DNA from: Pocillopora verrucosa
Taxonomy: Eukaryota; Cnidaria; Anthozoa; Scleractinia; Pocilloporidae
Assembly: GCF_036669915.1 (NCBI RefSeq)
Contig: NC_089316.1
Span: 40,734 to 104,733 of the forward strand
Reading direction: 5' to 3'
DNA length: 64,000 bases
Shown here: positions 24,433 through 37,000 of the stretch, piece after piece
How the letters are laid out: every line of letters begins with the position of its first letter
Position numbering within the stretch: the stretch's first letter is position 1
The notes under the pieces: model-generated
The model's input: only the letters and a program-made list of their open reading frames with translations
What the model was told of the DNA's origin: nothing
Database searches by the model: none
Translations under genes and position numbers: made by a program

Positions 24433-27400
24433 TTCTATGGACGTGACTTCTGACTGAACGAAGCCGGCTACCACGGAAAAGCCGCATGAAGATGAGAAGG
24501 AAAAGTGTAAAAACTGTGAAGATAAGCCGACGAAACTACGCACTTCAGTTCACTGCCAACTGAGTCGCGATTTCACACTGGCCCATTATTCCAGCTGTAA
24601 GACTTCTGGCAGAAAATTAGCTATTCCGAAAAAAATTTGTTTCCGTCCGTTTTAAGTTAATCTTGTGGCCGGCCAGAAGAGGGAAACCGGAGAAATGCTG
24701 AGGAATTAGCGGTTTTTCGAACTTAAGGATGGTTATAAAATCTTCTTGGATTTAAAACTAATTTCAGCGAGTATTTCACAATTTCTGGTTTTGTACCATT
24801 TGCAGCTCAGCTGTCAATACCAGCTGGTGAGCTCGGGAAAAACGGGTTGAACAGGAGAGAGGTCATCCAAAACAATAATAGAGAGTAAATACTAATGATT
24901 TGATCCCGTAACTTATAACTGAGAGGAGATTATTGTTGCATGTTCCTGAAGAACTTGTTAAAAATAAACCTTGTAAAAGATTAAGAGAGAAAAATGTGTG
25001 TGTCACAAAATGAAAATATTGGCTCCTATTTTAAATAAAGAAGGTAATTCATTTACCTTCTGAGAGAACTTCAAGGAGACGAACAGGGAGCACCTTCGAC
25101 ATTGTAAACTCATGTGTGAAAACGTCCCCCCCACCTTCGTTCATTGACATCAGTTGCAACCCTAAATTTCATTGAGCGCTTTGAAAATGGCTGTTTGCGG
25201 TAAGTCGGATGGCTTAAGTTATTTCTAAACAGAGTGAAGAATAAAGTAACTCAACAATTCGCTCTGTCAGCCATGACTAGCTTTAATAAGCTAGGACAAG
25301 TGCATGACCTTGAGCACGGGCTAGCTGTGGCGAAACTTGATTCCCCTGATAAAGTTCTGAAGGATTTACTCGTTCTTCGAGATACTTGTAATGTGAAACA
25401 ATCGGAAAACAAAGAGCTTTTTGTCTTCGCTACTTTAGAATTATGATGGAACAAATTAAGTGGATGAGAAATTTAAACGGACTTTCCTTTTATCACTCAT
25501 CAGATAGTTCGATAGGCAGGCATTTTGCCCAGAACCAAATGAACTTTTAACATAACCGTCTGAGTTACATAAGTTAAATCGTGCTGGTTTTTTTTACAAA
25601 AAGCGTGAATCACGTTTTCATGGCAAAAATGTAGGATTAAATGGTTATGCGGCATGTTTCCCAACAACTTGTGAAATACCTGGTTCTTTCATGGACATGA
25701 AACACAATGCAGATACCATATTGACAGAAATCGTTTTGCAATCTGAATCATGGAATTTTGACTTTCATAGCACCTTGTTCGTGCATCCCCACATGGCAGC
25801 TAAATTATCATATTTTCAAATATAATTCGTACAAGTTTTTCTAAAAAGATTTACTGGTTTATGATGACAAGTTCTGTCAACGCAAGTGCTCTAATCAGGC
25901 TAAAGCGGTGTAAAAGCTTTCCAGATAATTTTCACCGGATGTATCATGTTACCGGATGTTACGTCAATCTCGTTGCAACAGCACCGCTTTCCTCTCAATA
26001 AATGTTTGCCTATTAAACAGGAAAATTCATTTGATAAATATACCTCACCGAAGTAACAACTCGACTTGGCGCTGAAGGTGAAAGAATTTTCACATCAAAA
26101 AAGGACTCGCAAAAATTATCATGTCTATTCCCGAAATTACAGCTTCAAGCCATACAAGTTCGTCGATGGAAGGCTCACGCATCACAAGGCTTTATTCAAT
26201 GCACGAGGTTGTGCTTGAGTACAGCGTTGTCATCATAACTCTGGGCTGTTTTTTGCTAATATCCTTATCTTCAAGATTACTAAAAGGAAACAACAGCTGC
26301 CAATGTCTACCAGAACTTTGCTACTAGCCTTGAACAGTCAACAAGTTCATCTCATTGATCAAAGAGGATTTTGTTGCGGGAAAGCTTGAAATTAACAATT
26401 TGGCGTTACAGCAAGGACAGAAGCCTTCTCTAAGCCGGAAAAACTGTAGAACAAAGATCTTCATAGAAGACTGAAAACCCAAGTTAAAACCAGAGTGGAA
26501 GAGAAGAAGCTTTTTTTAACCAACAAAAACCAGACATATGTATTTATTGACTTTGAGAAAACATTTTGGGATTACTTTTAACCAAAAACTTTCACCGCAC
26601 TTTGGTTAAGGAAAGACAATTTGTACCATCAATATTGCAGATAATCCTAAGAATGAGAAAACTCTCTATTTTTCAAAACAAACTTTAGTTTTTTTGATGT
26701 GTTTTAGTACAACAAACGATTCACACGCAAACGTGTAGTGTTAAATTCAGATAATTTATTATGCGAAGTCTGCTTGCACGTTTCCCAATGGACAAAGCGG
26801 CATGTATACACACGAGGATAAAGCATCATTCACAGTTATTTTTATTTATGCTTTAACAGATTACATTTAAAATGTACAAAGCTTTTTCTACGAGTGGTAT
26901 TTAATGACAAAATCTTTGAAATGTCAAAAAAAAAAATTAAAAAATAAATTATTTATTGAATTCTAACGCTTTACTGCAGTTATTTATGTCTATGATTACT
27001 AATTTGTGATGAAACAGCAGATTACATCGAGAATGTACAAAACAATGCAATTTCCCCAACAGTTCCGTTTCACAAGTTCCACCCTTATGCATCATTTCCG
27101 GTTAAATTTGGTCGAAATTACATTCCACTTTGATAAAAATTCCGCGTACTACCATAGTTCCGTTCATTTACCTGAATATCTCTTTCAGTTTTATTTCATA
27201 ACAATTAGGAGCATTATCGTATATCTCTTAACATTGAGAGAATGATTGAAATATTTTAAACCCACATGCATTTATTTTGCGTCATTGCTGCAAAAAATGA
27301 AAAAAAAATTCAAATCATAATTTACCTGAGTCATGGCAGTGACGGTAAAGAGGACTCTTTTAAGCGTTAAAATAAATTCATTACCAGTTATGTCCAGCTC

Positions 27401-28167
27401 AGCGATTATAGAATGCGCTTTTCGATGGGATTTTGTAAAAATCGGGATCGCCTCTTTGAGTCACTACAGAACCCGGAGTCAAAAGATCAGACAGTGTAGT
27501 GTTACTTCTATTTACTCTGATAACCAAAATAACCTATAGCACATCAGACAAATAAAAAAATGTCATTAGTGTAGAAGAATTTAGGGGGCTTTAACTCTCG
27601 GGGCAAGTGTAGTATGTGAGAGTGTGTTGTTTGAGGGGGGTGGGGTGGGGTTGAGGTTTACTGAGAGGGAGATTTAGCTTCTCCGACAACACCAGCTGAC
27701 GGGCGGGTTCGCTCAGGTGCTGGAGCCCTACCGGCTGGGCTACCAAAATTAGCAACATCACCCAAAAATCACACACATTACGAAATCATCTCGAGATTAT
27801 TTACTGGTGACTGATCGCCTTCGACTTACCTCAATTAGCATGTGGAGCAAGAGAACCGCTCGTAAACTCAGACAGATTGAAACGGTGCACGCAGAATTTG
27901 AACTGAAAGACAAAATTTCAAAACAATCAAGTGTAATATAAATGAGAGATATATTTACAAAATTGTTTCTCATTTGACTCTAGCAAAGTTCTTGATTTTC
28001 TGTTTTCTTTGGCCAAGGAGGAGAGATAATTTTTGTGGGGAACCCTGTGGTCAAATGAATGCTTAATCATTCTGTCGCGTTGCGTGATCGCGTGATTTGT
28101 GGAAGAGTTACGAAACTCATTTACAACCGCGATAATTATCGAACACGGCGATTTTGACAGTCGGGAA

Positions 28168-29829
28168 ATGGTAACGCTTTCGGTGGATGATCATTTCCTA
28201 TCGGCTTACCTTTTTTATGGCGCCATACTAATGCTTAAGACTTGGGTAATGTCCTTTGTAACCGCGAGGCATCGTATTGCGAACAAGGTAAGAAAACCCG
28301 TCAGTTGTTATCATGTCATTGTGTAGTGACAAAAACTTTCAAGCTAACAGGAATTGGAAACTGAAAGAATAAGAATTTAGTTTAAGGTTTAAAACTTAGG
28401 TTGATAAAGATATCATGCTGTTCTGTAAACATTTAATGATTGCTTGGATTGGATTGAGTCGCAAACAACATGTGACGAAGCTCCGCATTCCACAGTTGTC
28501 GATCGATATTTCAGTTTCGGTGTTTACGAACTGTGACATGTTGCGTGACATATTGTTACGTCGCTGATTCCCCGTATGTAACGGTGATCAAAGAAAATTA
28601 TGTGCTCTCCACTGGAACTGACAGGTGTGAAATTTACAGAGATGCATGTAGAAGCGTTTATTTTAAAAGGGAATCTATTTCGGTGATTCTTAGATAAAAA
28701 TTGTTGTCAGTAAATAGGCCTATGCCGATTGTGCTTCGCAACTTTTGGCGTTTGGAGCAACTTTATGCGGTTCCAGCAACTTCAAGCAATTTTCACATTT
28801 CTAAGCTATTTTTGAGCAAAATATAGGTTTGGAGCATATATCACGAGTGAAAAAGTCGAGGATTTCAAGGAAAACCAACACATAATCTGTCAGATAACAA
28901 TGTTTCGCAGGCCTATTGCGATCTTTGCCTAATATTATAGCGGATAATTGGCTAAAATGACGTTTGGCAAGACGTTAAATGAACCATGTGTTTCGTTCCG
29001 TTTTTCACGTGCTTATCAAGAAGTTGTTGAAGCCTACGTGTAACAACTTGCATTCACGCATCCGCATAAGAGTCTTGACGTAAACTGTGACTTGAAACGA
29101 AAAAAACCCTGGAATTTATAACTTCTGTTGGCCTTTGTCCAGCTGATTTACCGTACATTTTGTGAAAATATTTTTTAAGGGAGGGGGAGAGGGAAGGAAC
29201 CTCTCGCTGGTTTTTTCATGTGTCGGGTAGGTTCATTTCCATAAAGCTTCTTCTTTCCAACGTGGAAAAGCACGTGGTAGGCTGTGTGAGGTAGGAGATT
29301 GAGGTCCGCCCTCCCTAGTTGTGGACGTAAAAATTTGCACATTTGAAAATACTTCAGGAAACCCTTTCCGGGTCTCGTTTCCTCGAAAATTGTGTCATTT
29401 ATGGCCTTCTTTTTTTCCCTTCTTTGTCGGAATACAGGCGTTTCCAAGTCCAGAGGATTATAGGCGCAGACCCGTCCAAATAAATGCTGATGTGGAAAGA
29501 GTGAGAAGGTATTACTGTAAGTTTTTTTTTTAGTTAATGACATAGGATATAAATTGGAAAAATACATCGACAGTTTCTATTTTCATTGCAGAGCTCATCT
29601 TAATGATCTGGAGAACATTCCAATATTCATGATCACAGCGTGGTTGTACATGTTTTCTGGCATGCCAGTCTCGTGGGGAATTTGGTGCTTACGGGTCTTC
29701 ACGGCCGCCAGGGTCTTTCACACCATAGTTTATTTGAACGCCTTCAGCTACCCAAGGGCTGTGAGTTTCGCGGTTGGTGCATGTTGCACAGCGTTTATGG
29801 CCATTTGCGTGTTATATTCTGTAATTTGA
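28168..29829 (+). CDS. MGST1: Microsomal glutathione S-transferase 1 (MAPEG family), three exons
   Basis: Membrane enzyme of the endoplasmic reticulum or outer mitochondrial membrane that conjugates glutathione to lipophilic electrophiles and reduces lipid hydroperoxides. Exons are 28168-28287, 29438-29508 and 29592-29829, with GT/AG borders and matching phases, giving about 142 residues (mammalian MGST1 is about 155). Exon 1 holds the first membrane helix (FLSAYLFYGAILMLKTWVMS). Exon 2 ends in DVERVRR and exon 3 begins AHLNDLENIPIFM, together the MAPEG signature around the glutathione site (ERVRRAHLNDLEN). The rest gives three more hydrophobic helices with FTAARVFHTIVYL. The frame is open upstream to an ATG at 28099, but I chose 28168 because MVTLSVDDHFLSAY aligns with the usual family start. 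The gene appears intact. Confidence 0.93.
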
Positions 29830-30045
29830 GCCGTTGAGAATGACGTCTAAAATATTTGAAACTGCCAGATTTGAATATTAAATTCGGTGTAAAAATCACA
29901 GCCTTCCTCGCAAACCCTTATCAGTTATTGGCGTTGTTTTCAACCTAGGAGCGTTAACGAAAGTAGGCAGAGACAGCAATAAAAATAACGATGACGACGT
30001 CAACAAATATCGCGTTCGACGATGGCGATGACGAAATATATGACG

Positions 30046-30123
30046 ATTAACAACAGTGACGACGACGATGACGATGACGATGAAGATGAAGATAATGATG
30101 ACGATGACGATAACGATGATAAT

Positions 30124-30163
<40 letters not shown>

Positions 30164-30197
30164 GCGATGACAACGACGACGACGACGATGACGACGT
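30046..30197. repeat. Trinucleotide microsatellite (GAY)n
   Basis: About 150 bases of GAC and GAT triplets with few interruptions. It produces open frames of poly-Asp on the plus strand and poly-Ser on the minus strand; these are low-complexity artefacts, not genes. Confidence 0.95.
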
Positions 30198-31136
30198 TGA
30201 CCTTGATGTTTGATTACAAAATTCCTGACATAGTATTATACGTTGGGAAGAAATGTGCGGTCTTGCCTTTCTAAGCATTATATAAACAATTTTGTTCACT
30301 GAATCAGCACATCGAGGGAGAGAGTCTAGTGGTTCTGCTGTGCGTTTGATTAGATTCTGACTCGTGATAAGTTGTTCCGTGATATTAAAGATAATTCGAT
30401 TTTTTGCAAGTTGTTTTGGTGGTCTTCGATCTAGCTCATGTTTTACGGTTTGTGTATGCGTTTTGTATGTTTGGTTTTGTAATTGCTGCGATTTATCGTA
30501 ATTTGTTTACTGCTAAACGAATCTATCTTCAGTGAAGACAGATTTCTCAATAAGATTTCGTCATTTCTATCCTTCCGTGTTGTACTCATGTTATCTGGTC
30601 TTTGTTAAATAACTATCACAGCTTCCTTTCATAAACAAAAACCCACATAGGTGGAACTAAAGAAATTTTCCTTAGGGGTATTTCCAATGTTATGCATAGT
30701 TGGTCATGGGTGAAAATCAAAGATCATAAAATGATTAGTTTTTATTCAAATTTTTTGACTCTTGGAATTTAAACTGGCTAATGTAGGCAACCGTGCTTAT
30801 AAGTTGAAACCCCAGATGAAAAATTAGTCACGTTTTTTCAAGGAATCGCTATCTTCAAAAGCGCAATCCGCGGAAAATGCCTTTATTGTTCGAGTAAAAC
30901 ATATTACTTAGCAACCAGTTAATGAAAAGAAAAAACTGATTATTTAATAGTCATTATATTTAAGCCTCTACACCAGAAAAGTCTCCATTCACTGATATCA
31001 TTTTCTTTCTCTATGTGTGGTCCAAGAATTAATCATTTTGCACGTTAACCTTTGATTTCAATTGCGTGCATGAAATTTTGTTAGGCCAGATATGAGATTC
31101 TTATCAGTAACATGGACGATTGATCGAATCAATATT

Positions 31137-31245
31137 GGTTGCTGGGTAACTGCATACCTACCCCTCCCCCAACCTAGCATCAACCCGATATTCTCATCAG
31201 TTGACTTTTGTCGGGTTAGGGGAGGGGTAGGTACGCGGTTGCTCA
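31137..31245. mobile_element. Foldback element (TACCTACCCCTCCCC...GGGGAGGGGTAGGTA)
   Basis: The left arm reads TAACTGCATACCTACCCCTC and the right arm GAGGGGTAGGTACGCGGTTG, near-perfect inverted copies that extend to GGTTGCTGGG and GGTTGCTCAA. The loop holds CAGTTGACTTTTGTCGGG. It is about 110 bp and non-coding. From memory this hairpin repeat is common in coral genomes. Confidence 0.65.
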
Positions 31246-31512
31246 AACACCGACAGTGATCCGATTGATCTCTTCAAGTTAATGAGTTTCTTGGTGACAA
31301 ACTTCATTAACACGTGGAAGGAGCCGCACACGCATCGGCTCTACTCAGTTCCTAACACCTCTGGTACAAAGCAAAGGTGAAACTTCGCAACAAATGACAA
31401 TATTTCTGTTAACAGGTTCAATACAGGTACCTGCAAAAACAGTATCACCTTTGCCTGATGGCAGATAATATTGCCACCTATTATTGTGATCATCCCTAAA
31501 ATTGTCGTAAAA

Positions 31513-33027
31513 ATGGCTGTGCGACGCGTTAGTTTGGGAAGAACGCTCTCACGATACTGCTTTTTCGGTTTGGCCGCTCTTTCTGTTTATCTTCAACTAG
31601 CAAGTATGGCACCAAATCAGTTCCCGTCGAATGGTCGGCCGTTAAGCGGAGAGGTCGAGAACAGGAGTGATTTCGTTAGAGGTCAAGTCTTGAAGAACCT
31701 TCTAACCTTTTACGCTTCAATAAGGGATCAAAATGTTGTAAGAAATGGGATTCAGTTGAGGGCAAAACTAAACTATGATCGATCGAGACGGGAAAGCAAC
31801 GGAGAGTCTTGTGATCAGTTCAGCGTGGAAGCAAATTGCTCCAAGTGTGGATTCCACGGTATTTGCGTGCGCGGTTCTGCAAGAATTTCTCCTTGGCTTT
31901 CTTTCGCTTTAAAAACACAGCGAGAGCTCCAAATTGACATTCCCATTAATCTTGTGCAAGTTCTCGGAGCTCACAATTCCTACAACAACAGAGCCAGTGG
32001 ATATGGGGATTTAGACGATTGTCATTGGCCACATCAAACAGATGACGTATGCATCGCGTTGGCCAATCAAGAGTTTAGTTTTACGGACCAGCTAAACATG
32101 GGCGTGCGCAATATGGAGATTGACCTCTGGAAATGTTTTGATAAAATTCGCATGAGCCACGGTAACCAAAATTTTTTAGTTGGATGCTTCCCATGGGATG
32201 CAGAATTCGCTGATGGAATGAAAGAAATCTCGGACTGGACTAATAAACACGAAAACCGGAATGAAGTACTTGAAATACTTTTTGATGACCACACAACCCG
32301 CCAAGAAGATTCATCGATAAACCAAGTTATTGAGCAATACTTCGGTGACAGGGTCTTCACACCAAGTGACTTAAAACAGAAGTTTGGCGATAATTGGCCG
32401 AGTACCAGACAATTACGTGAAATGAATAAAACAATAATTTTCTTGGACGGAAATAATCATTCAGCCCGTTTCCTCCATGATCATTTGTGGAGCAAAGGCT
32501 ATACCGTAAAAGGTTTTGAGGCACGTGTTAAAAATTGTTCTATTGTAGGTAATAGTAAAGACAAAATTAGAGTCTATAGTGATAGCACCGTGTATGGACC
32601 AGTGTATAATGGTATTAGGAACGTAGGAACGATCATGGACTTCAAGAAATATCTAATGTGCGGTGTCAGCGTTCTTAGCGCGGACCAAATAAACGCCGAG
32701 CTCATGGAAACAGCTGTATTCACGTGGGCTAAGGGTGAACCAAAACAAGCCATTAATGAATCTTCATGCGTCGCGCTCTCACGTGACATAAGATGGTATG
32801 TGAGGGACTGTAACGAGAAACACTATTACGCATGCGTTTCGAAACAGGAGGAAAACCGCTGGAGTTTGAGCGCGGGGGTGGGAAAGTATTTTAGTCCTTT
32901 GTGTAAGGAAGGAATGGAATTTAGCGTGCCAAAAAATGGATATCAACATCAACAGCTCGTTCAAGCAGCTCAAGGAAAGACTGTCTGGTTAAATCTAACG
33001 TCATTTATACCACTGCTTCTAAATTAG
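31513..33027 (+). CDS. PI-PLC-X-like phosphodiesterase with C-type-lectin-like tail, intronless
   Basis: Single-exon reading frame of 504 residues from the ATG at 31513; an in-frame ATG at 31471 would add 14. The N-terminus has a basic stretch then a hydrophobic run (YCFFGLAALSVYLQLA), a signal peptide or anchor. The centre matches the PLC-like phosphodiesterase TIM-barrel superfamily: VLGAHNSYN (first histidine, about residue 154), NMEIDLW (Glu 202, Asp 204) and MSHGNQ (second histidine, about residue 216), followed by LEILFDDHTT and NKTIIFLDG. These are the His/Glu/Asp/His positions used for phosphodiester cleavage or metal binding, so the enzyme is probably active, with unknown substrate. 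The C-terminal part (TWAKGEPKQAINESSCVALS, then WYVRDCNEKHYYACVS) resembles the end of a C-type lectin fold. The lack of introns is unlike its neighbours and suggests retroposition. Confidence 0.85.
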   Translation: MAVRRVSLGRTLSRYCFFGLAALSVYLQLASMAPNQFPSNGRPLSGEVENRSDFVRGQVLKNLLTFYASIRDQNVVRNGIQLRAKLNYDRSRRESNGESCDQFSVEANCSKCGFHGICVRGSARISPWLSFALKTQRELQIDIPINLVQVLGAHNSYNNRASGYGDLDDCHWPHQTDDVCIALANQEFSFTDQLNMGVRNMEIDLWKCFDKIRMSHGNQNFLVGCFPWDAEFADGMKEISDWTNKHENRNEVLEILFDDHTTRQEDSSINQVIEQYFGDRVFTPSDLKQKFGDNWPSTRQLREMNKTIIFLDGNNHSARFLHDHLWSKGYTVKGFEARVKNCSIVGNSKDKIRVYSDSTVYGPVYNGIRNVGTIMDFKKYLMCGVSVLSADQINAELMETAVFTWAKGEPKQAINESSCVALSRDIRWYVRDCNEKHYYACVSKQEENRWSLSAGVGKYFSPLCKEGMEFSVPKNGYQHQQLVQAAQGKTVWLNLTSFIPLLLN

Positions 33028-34007
33028 ACATTCCTCGAATTTTTTTTTTGTACCAGATTTAAATTTTGAAAACAGCAGGGAAAGAGCGACATAATCATAC
33101 ATTGTAACCATAGCTTAAAGCAATAGAGAGAGAGGTTTCTACTGACAAAAAAAGGTCAAAAACGGAGTCATAACATTAGAGATTTTTCGCATGTAGTAGG
33201 GTTACATTCGAGCATTGTCTAGCGAAGGCAAACATTGAATGATTACAATCTAAAATGCACATATAAGAGGCATTGTAGTGTTTTGGTGGTCAACTGTTGT
33301 CCCATGAGCAAGGGTCAGTATGAATGTGACAACTCAGTGTGACGATAAGTTTTCGCACACTAAATTTGACTTCGCGAGAACGTACAAAACGGGGGGAAAT
33401 TACTCGGCAGAGACCACTCGGCTTGTGAGAACGGAAACTCGCCACGATTTCCTGGTACACGGAGATCTACTTCGAGTGAGCTTGTACGGACGTCAAGGAA
33501 GAGACAGCGTTTTGGTTCCACAGTAGACTTTTATTTGTACTACACAAATCACAATATTTGAATAAGGACACAAAGGAGCGGAAAAAGGTTAAACGAGAAC
33601 TACTTAAATATTCCATCAGTTTCTAGGACGAAAAGAATCTCAAAATTAAAAAGACGGATGCAATAAACTCGAAGCCATTAAAAATATGAAATTTAGGTGC
33701 GAATTCACAGCTCTGATGTTGAAAGTATACCCATCTTAACTGCAGTAACGCAGCATAGGAAATAAAAGTGGAAAAGTAATTAAAAGTTTCTGCTTATCTA
33801 TGCGAGGTTGGTGTGGAAACTATCGTATGAAAGGAAATTAAAGTTAAGAGTATAAACTCAGCTGCTAACTACCATGAAAACCAATTTTTCCAGAAAGACC
33901 ATTAACTCTTATATTAAGCTAAAATTTTACCAGTAATAAATAAAAAAAGTGCTGTGGCTGCCATGGGCGACTTCCAGCAACAAATACTGGCGTTTTCCTC
34001 ATTCCTT
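33028..34007. other. Intergenic region between convergent genes
   Basis: The phosphodiesterase gene (+) and the convertase gene (-) converge here, so it should hold both 3' ends. TTTATT at about 33530 would be an AATAAA signal on the minus strand. No other gene seen. Confidence 0.5.
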
Positions 34008-37000
34008 TTACTCCTCATAACATCGTCCATACCGATACACAACAAATTGTATCGCAAATACACCCAGTCCCATGGATATCAAAATGTCCTCCCGTGGGAC
34101 TGTAAAAATGAAATAAAAACAGCAAAAATGGTTACAGCTAGTATCAACGTCACTATTTAGCCTCCAAGATTGCAACAAGTTTTTTTTCCAAAATTGGATT
34201 TATCATAACCAGGAAAAAATTAATCAACGATGAATGAGATCACTGTATGATCAATAAGTCATCAAATGAGTATTCACCGAATACTTGATGACTCATCAAT
34301 GAGCAATTGAACCAAAATAAAAAATCTCGTAAAGCATCAACTACGAATTGATTTGTTTGTTTAAAACTTAATAGAGGATGTCAGCATCCATCGCACAAAT
34401 TTGAAATATTGTGGCAAGTCGCCCAAAATTCGTTTTCTCTCCTACTTTCCAGTACATTCGTCACATGAGGTCACACAACTCGGGTAATATTCAAGGTGAA
34501 AATTTGCATATTTGAGCGGTAGAACGAAAAAAATTATTTCTCGAAAACTAATATAAATTTTTACAAAAAAACTACACCGCAATTATTAGAACAAATTGTG
34601 CTACAAAATGTGAAAGTAGGAGTGAAAACAAATTTGGGTGACTTGCCGCTGTTTGTTTGATGCATGCTGACATTAGCTCTTAAGTTTTTAGCTCGACAAA
34701 ATTTGAGTTGAGATACCTTTGCCTGATTTAAGTGGGTCTGAAGAAGTGCCATACAATATCAAAGACCAGCTGTGAAGTTGACCTATGGAATAAACACTGA
34801 AATATTGCCAAACAATCGTAAAACATTAACAATTCCGCAGTCAGGAAAACGGTATCCCCATAAAAGCTGAATTGCTGAATCTATGAACATGTGAAAGATT
34901 TACTTCATCAAAATACCGTAACTAAAGGCTAAAAATGTGCGGTCCCTAGCGTGGAAAGGTAGCACTAAGTTTTTGCTTAATCAATAAAATAAACATGTGA
35001 TTGAGCAAAAGAAACGCTCAGCCTCACACCACCCCATCACGATGAGGAAAGATTTGCTCAGCTTGAAAGTACGTAACTTAGGCCGACCAAAATTTTCAGG
35101 TAGCAAATTAAAGAGAGCATTTGACGTACAACTAACAGACGAAGTTTGATCTGCTATTTCTCAGGATTGAGAAAAATAAGAAACAAAAACAAAAAAAAAA
35201 CCACCGACAAACACACATCAACTCAACATTTTAAAAGTAAGTTATAGCTCACCTGGACTTCGACATGGCTTGTCAACACAACCAATTTGTAGCTCCCATT
35301 TGCCAGTCGGGTCTTCTCCCCAGTGGGAAAGAGATTTTATAGTCCAGTCCGTCAATCCTGTTAAGTTGTCTTGGGGCCGCTCTTGAGTCATTGAGGTTGT
35401 AGTGTTGCTTGGTGCTCTCAGCTGAAGGGACAAGTTACCACGGCGAAAGAAATCTAAATTGACTCTGATCTGCACGTGCTCCATAAATTTAATTGCACAA
35501 TCTTTCACTTCTATTGACACCGTCCCTGGGAGTTTTCTGAAACGAAGAATTGCAAAGAGACTAGGTTGATCGCCGTCAGTAACAATGTTTCCTTTCCTAT
35601 TTCATAAAAATGGCCACCTTGTTGCTCAAAAGCCCAACATCAAGTTAGGAGAATTTGAGGAGGTGCTAAACGCAAATTTTAGGCAAACGTCTGTTAACAG
35701 TTTTTAAGAATGACATGGGGTACTAAAAGGGGCGAGAGTGTTTTCACTGATGAGATTTGCGGAGATGATTGCTCACTGAAACGAAAGGACGGGTAAGCAT
35801 CATTGAACTGTTTTTCAAAAACCTCAACTTTCAGATAATTGATTTCAATAGTTCACCTATGAGATCGACATTTGTTGTTTAGTCAAACAAGACGTAGGAA
35901 GCCAGTAAGGTCTGCACACGTTAAAATGTAAGTTTCTGCTTCCGAAAAATGAAAATCGAAAAAAAAAAAAAAAAAAGAGAAAATCGACACTCACATGTCT
36001 TTGTCATTGCCTTTGATCTCGCATTTTATCTGCTCTGGCACCTCCTTCCATTTACTTGCTAACATCACCATCTTGCCAGCGTCCATAAGCCCAAAGCCAT
36101 AAACCTTGCTAATATGAAACCCTGCTTTGTTTTGCAGCCAGTGGCCTTGTTTGAGCCAGACTCCACCAGGCGCTGCTCTTGCACTGTTGGCTATGATGTG
36201 TTGGACGTCGCGCCAAGTTAAGTTAGGGCTGGAAGAGGAAAAAAGCTGAGTTTAATAACCTTTAACTCCAGCAGAGATTCCTCGAATTTACGCGAGTGGA
36301 ATTCGTCTCAATCCCCTCGATTAGCGCCCACTCATAGAAGGGTCGTTCCACTTACCCTTCGACACCGATAAAGACTGGGCAGTGAGGGATTCTTTAGCAG
36401 CATCAAGAATAATTCACACACCTCGACGGAGCTCCAGGGACATATGCACCTTTACCCCCGTGTAAACTACAAGTTGTTTTTCACCTTTAGTTTTGCGCTT
36501 TGTATTTAGTGTTATGAATGGTGGTTTTCATTGCATACTCTTTAAGGCGGCAGGACTTGGTTAGTTTTCTTGACAAAGAGGAGGTCACATGCCCCCTTAA
36601 AACCAGTGTTTCACCCCACATGCCCAAGCTAAGTTTTGACTTAAGTACGAGAGAGGACATATTCATTCTGTGCAACCCGCCTATCCTTACTTATGAATAT
36701 TAACTCTATGACATAACAATCTTACTTTGCTTGTAGGGTCAGTGCAATCAGTCCTGATGCAATGGCAGTAGCCGCTGACGTGCCTGCGAAATTGCTGACA
36801 CAACCGGTTGCGTTATCAACAGTTACCTGGATGATATACGAAATTTTCAGAGATATAGAGAATGAAAGAAATTATTAACTCGGGGATAACGTTTAATTTA
36901 AACATCAAATTCAAGCTACTTTCGCGTGAGGCCAAAAGAGTTTAATGGGTCTGACGTCATCGTACATATTCTCGACTGAACGGAATGTAACCGACGTCAC

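Larger units (their letters stand above)
20289..28167. other. Gene-poor region between PDCL3 and MGST1
   Basis: I recognise no protein family. It contains several dispersed repeats (listed separately), a 16-bp perfect palindrome at 24417, and a few short open frames without family signatures. One of these, 26121-26327, encodes a 68-residue peptide with one hydrophobic segment. PDCL3 and MGST1 are transcribed away from this region, so promoters of both should lie near its ends. Confidence 0.6.
29830..31512. other. Intergenic region with a microsatellite and a foldback repeat
   Basis: No gene seen. It holds the GAY-type microsatellite at about 30046-30197 and the foldback repeat at 31137-31245, and should hold the promoter of the phosphodiesterase gene that starts at 31513. 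Confidence 0.6.

Noticed and set aside
25234..25446. 70-codon frame near an ATG GCT GTT TGC G with GTAAGT at 25187-25204
   Set aside because: The short start exon with a strong donor is tempting, but no acceptor and conserved peptide follow; nothing supports a gene.
26121..26327. 68-codon frame with one hydrophobic segment
   Set aside because: No family signature, no splice context; length is within chance expectation in this AT-rich DNA.
30022..30299. Open frames of poly-Asp (+) and poly-Ser (-)
   Set aside because: Direct translation of the GAY microsatellite; no other coding signs.
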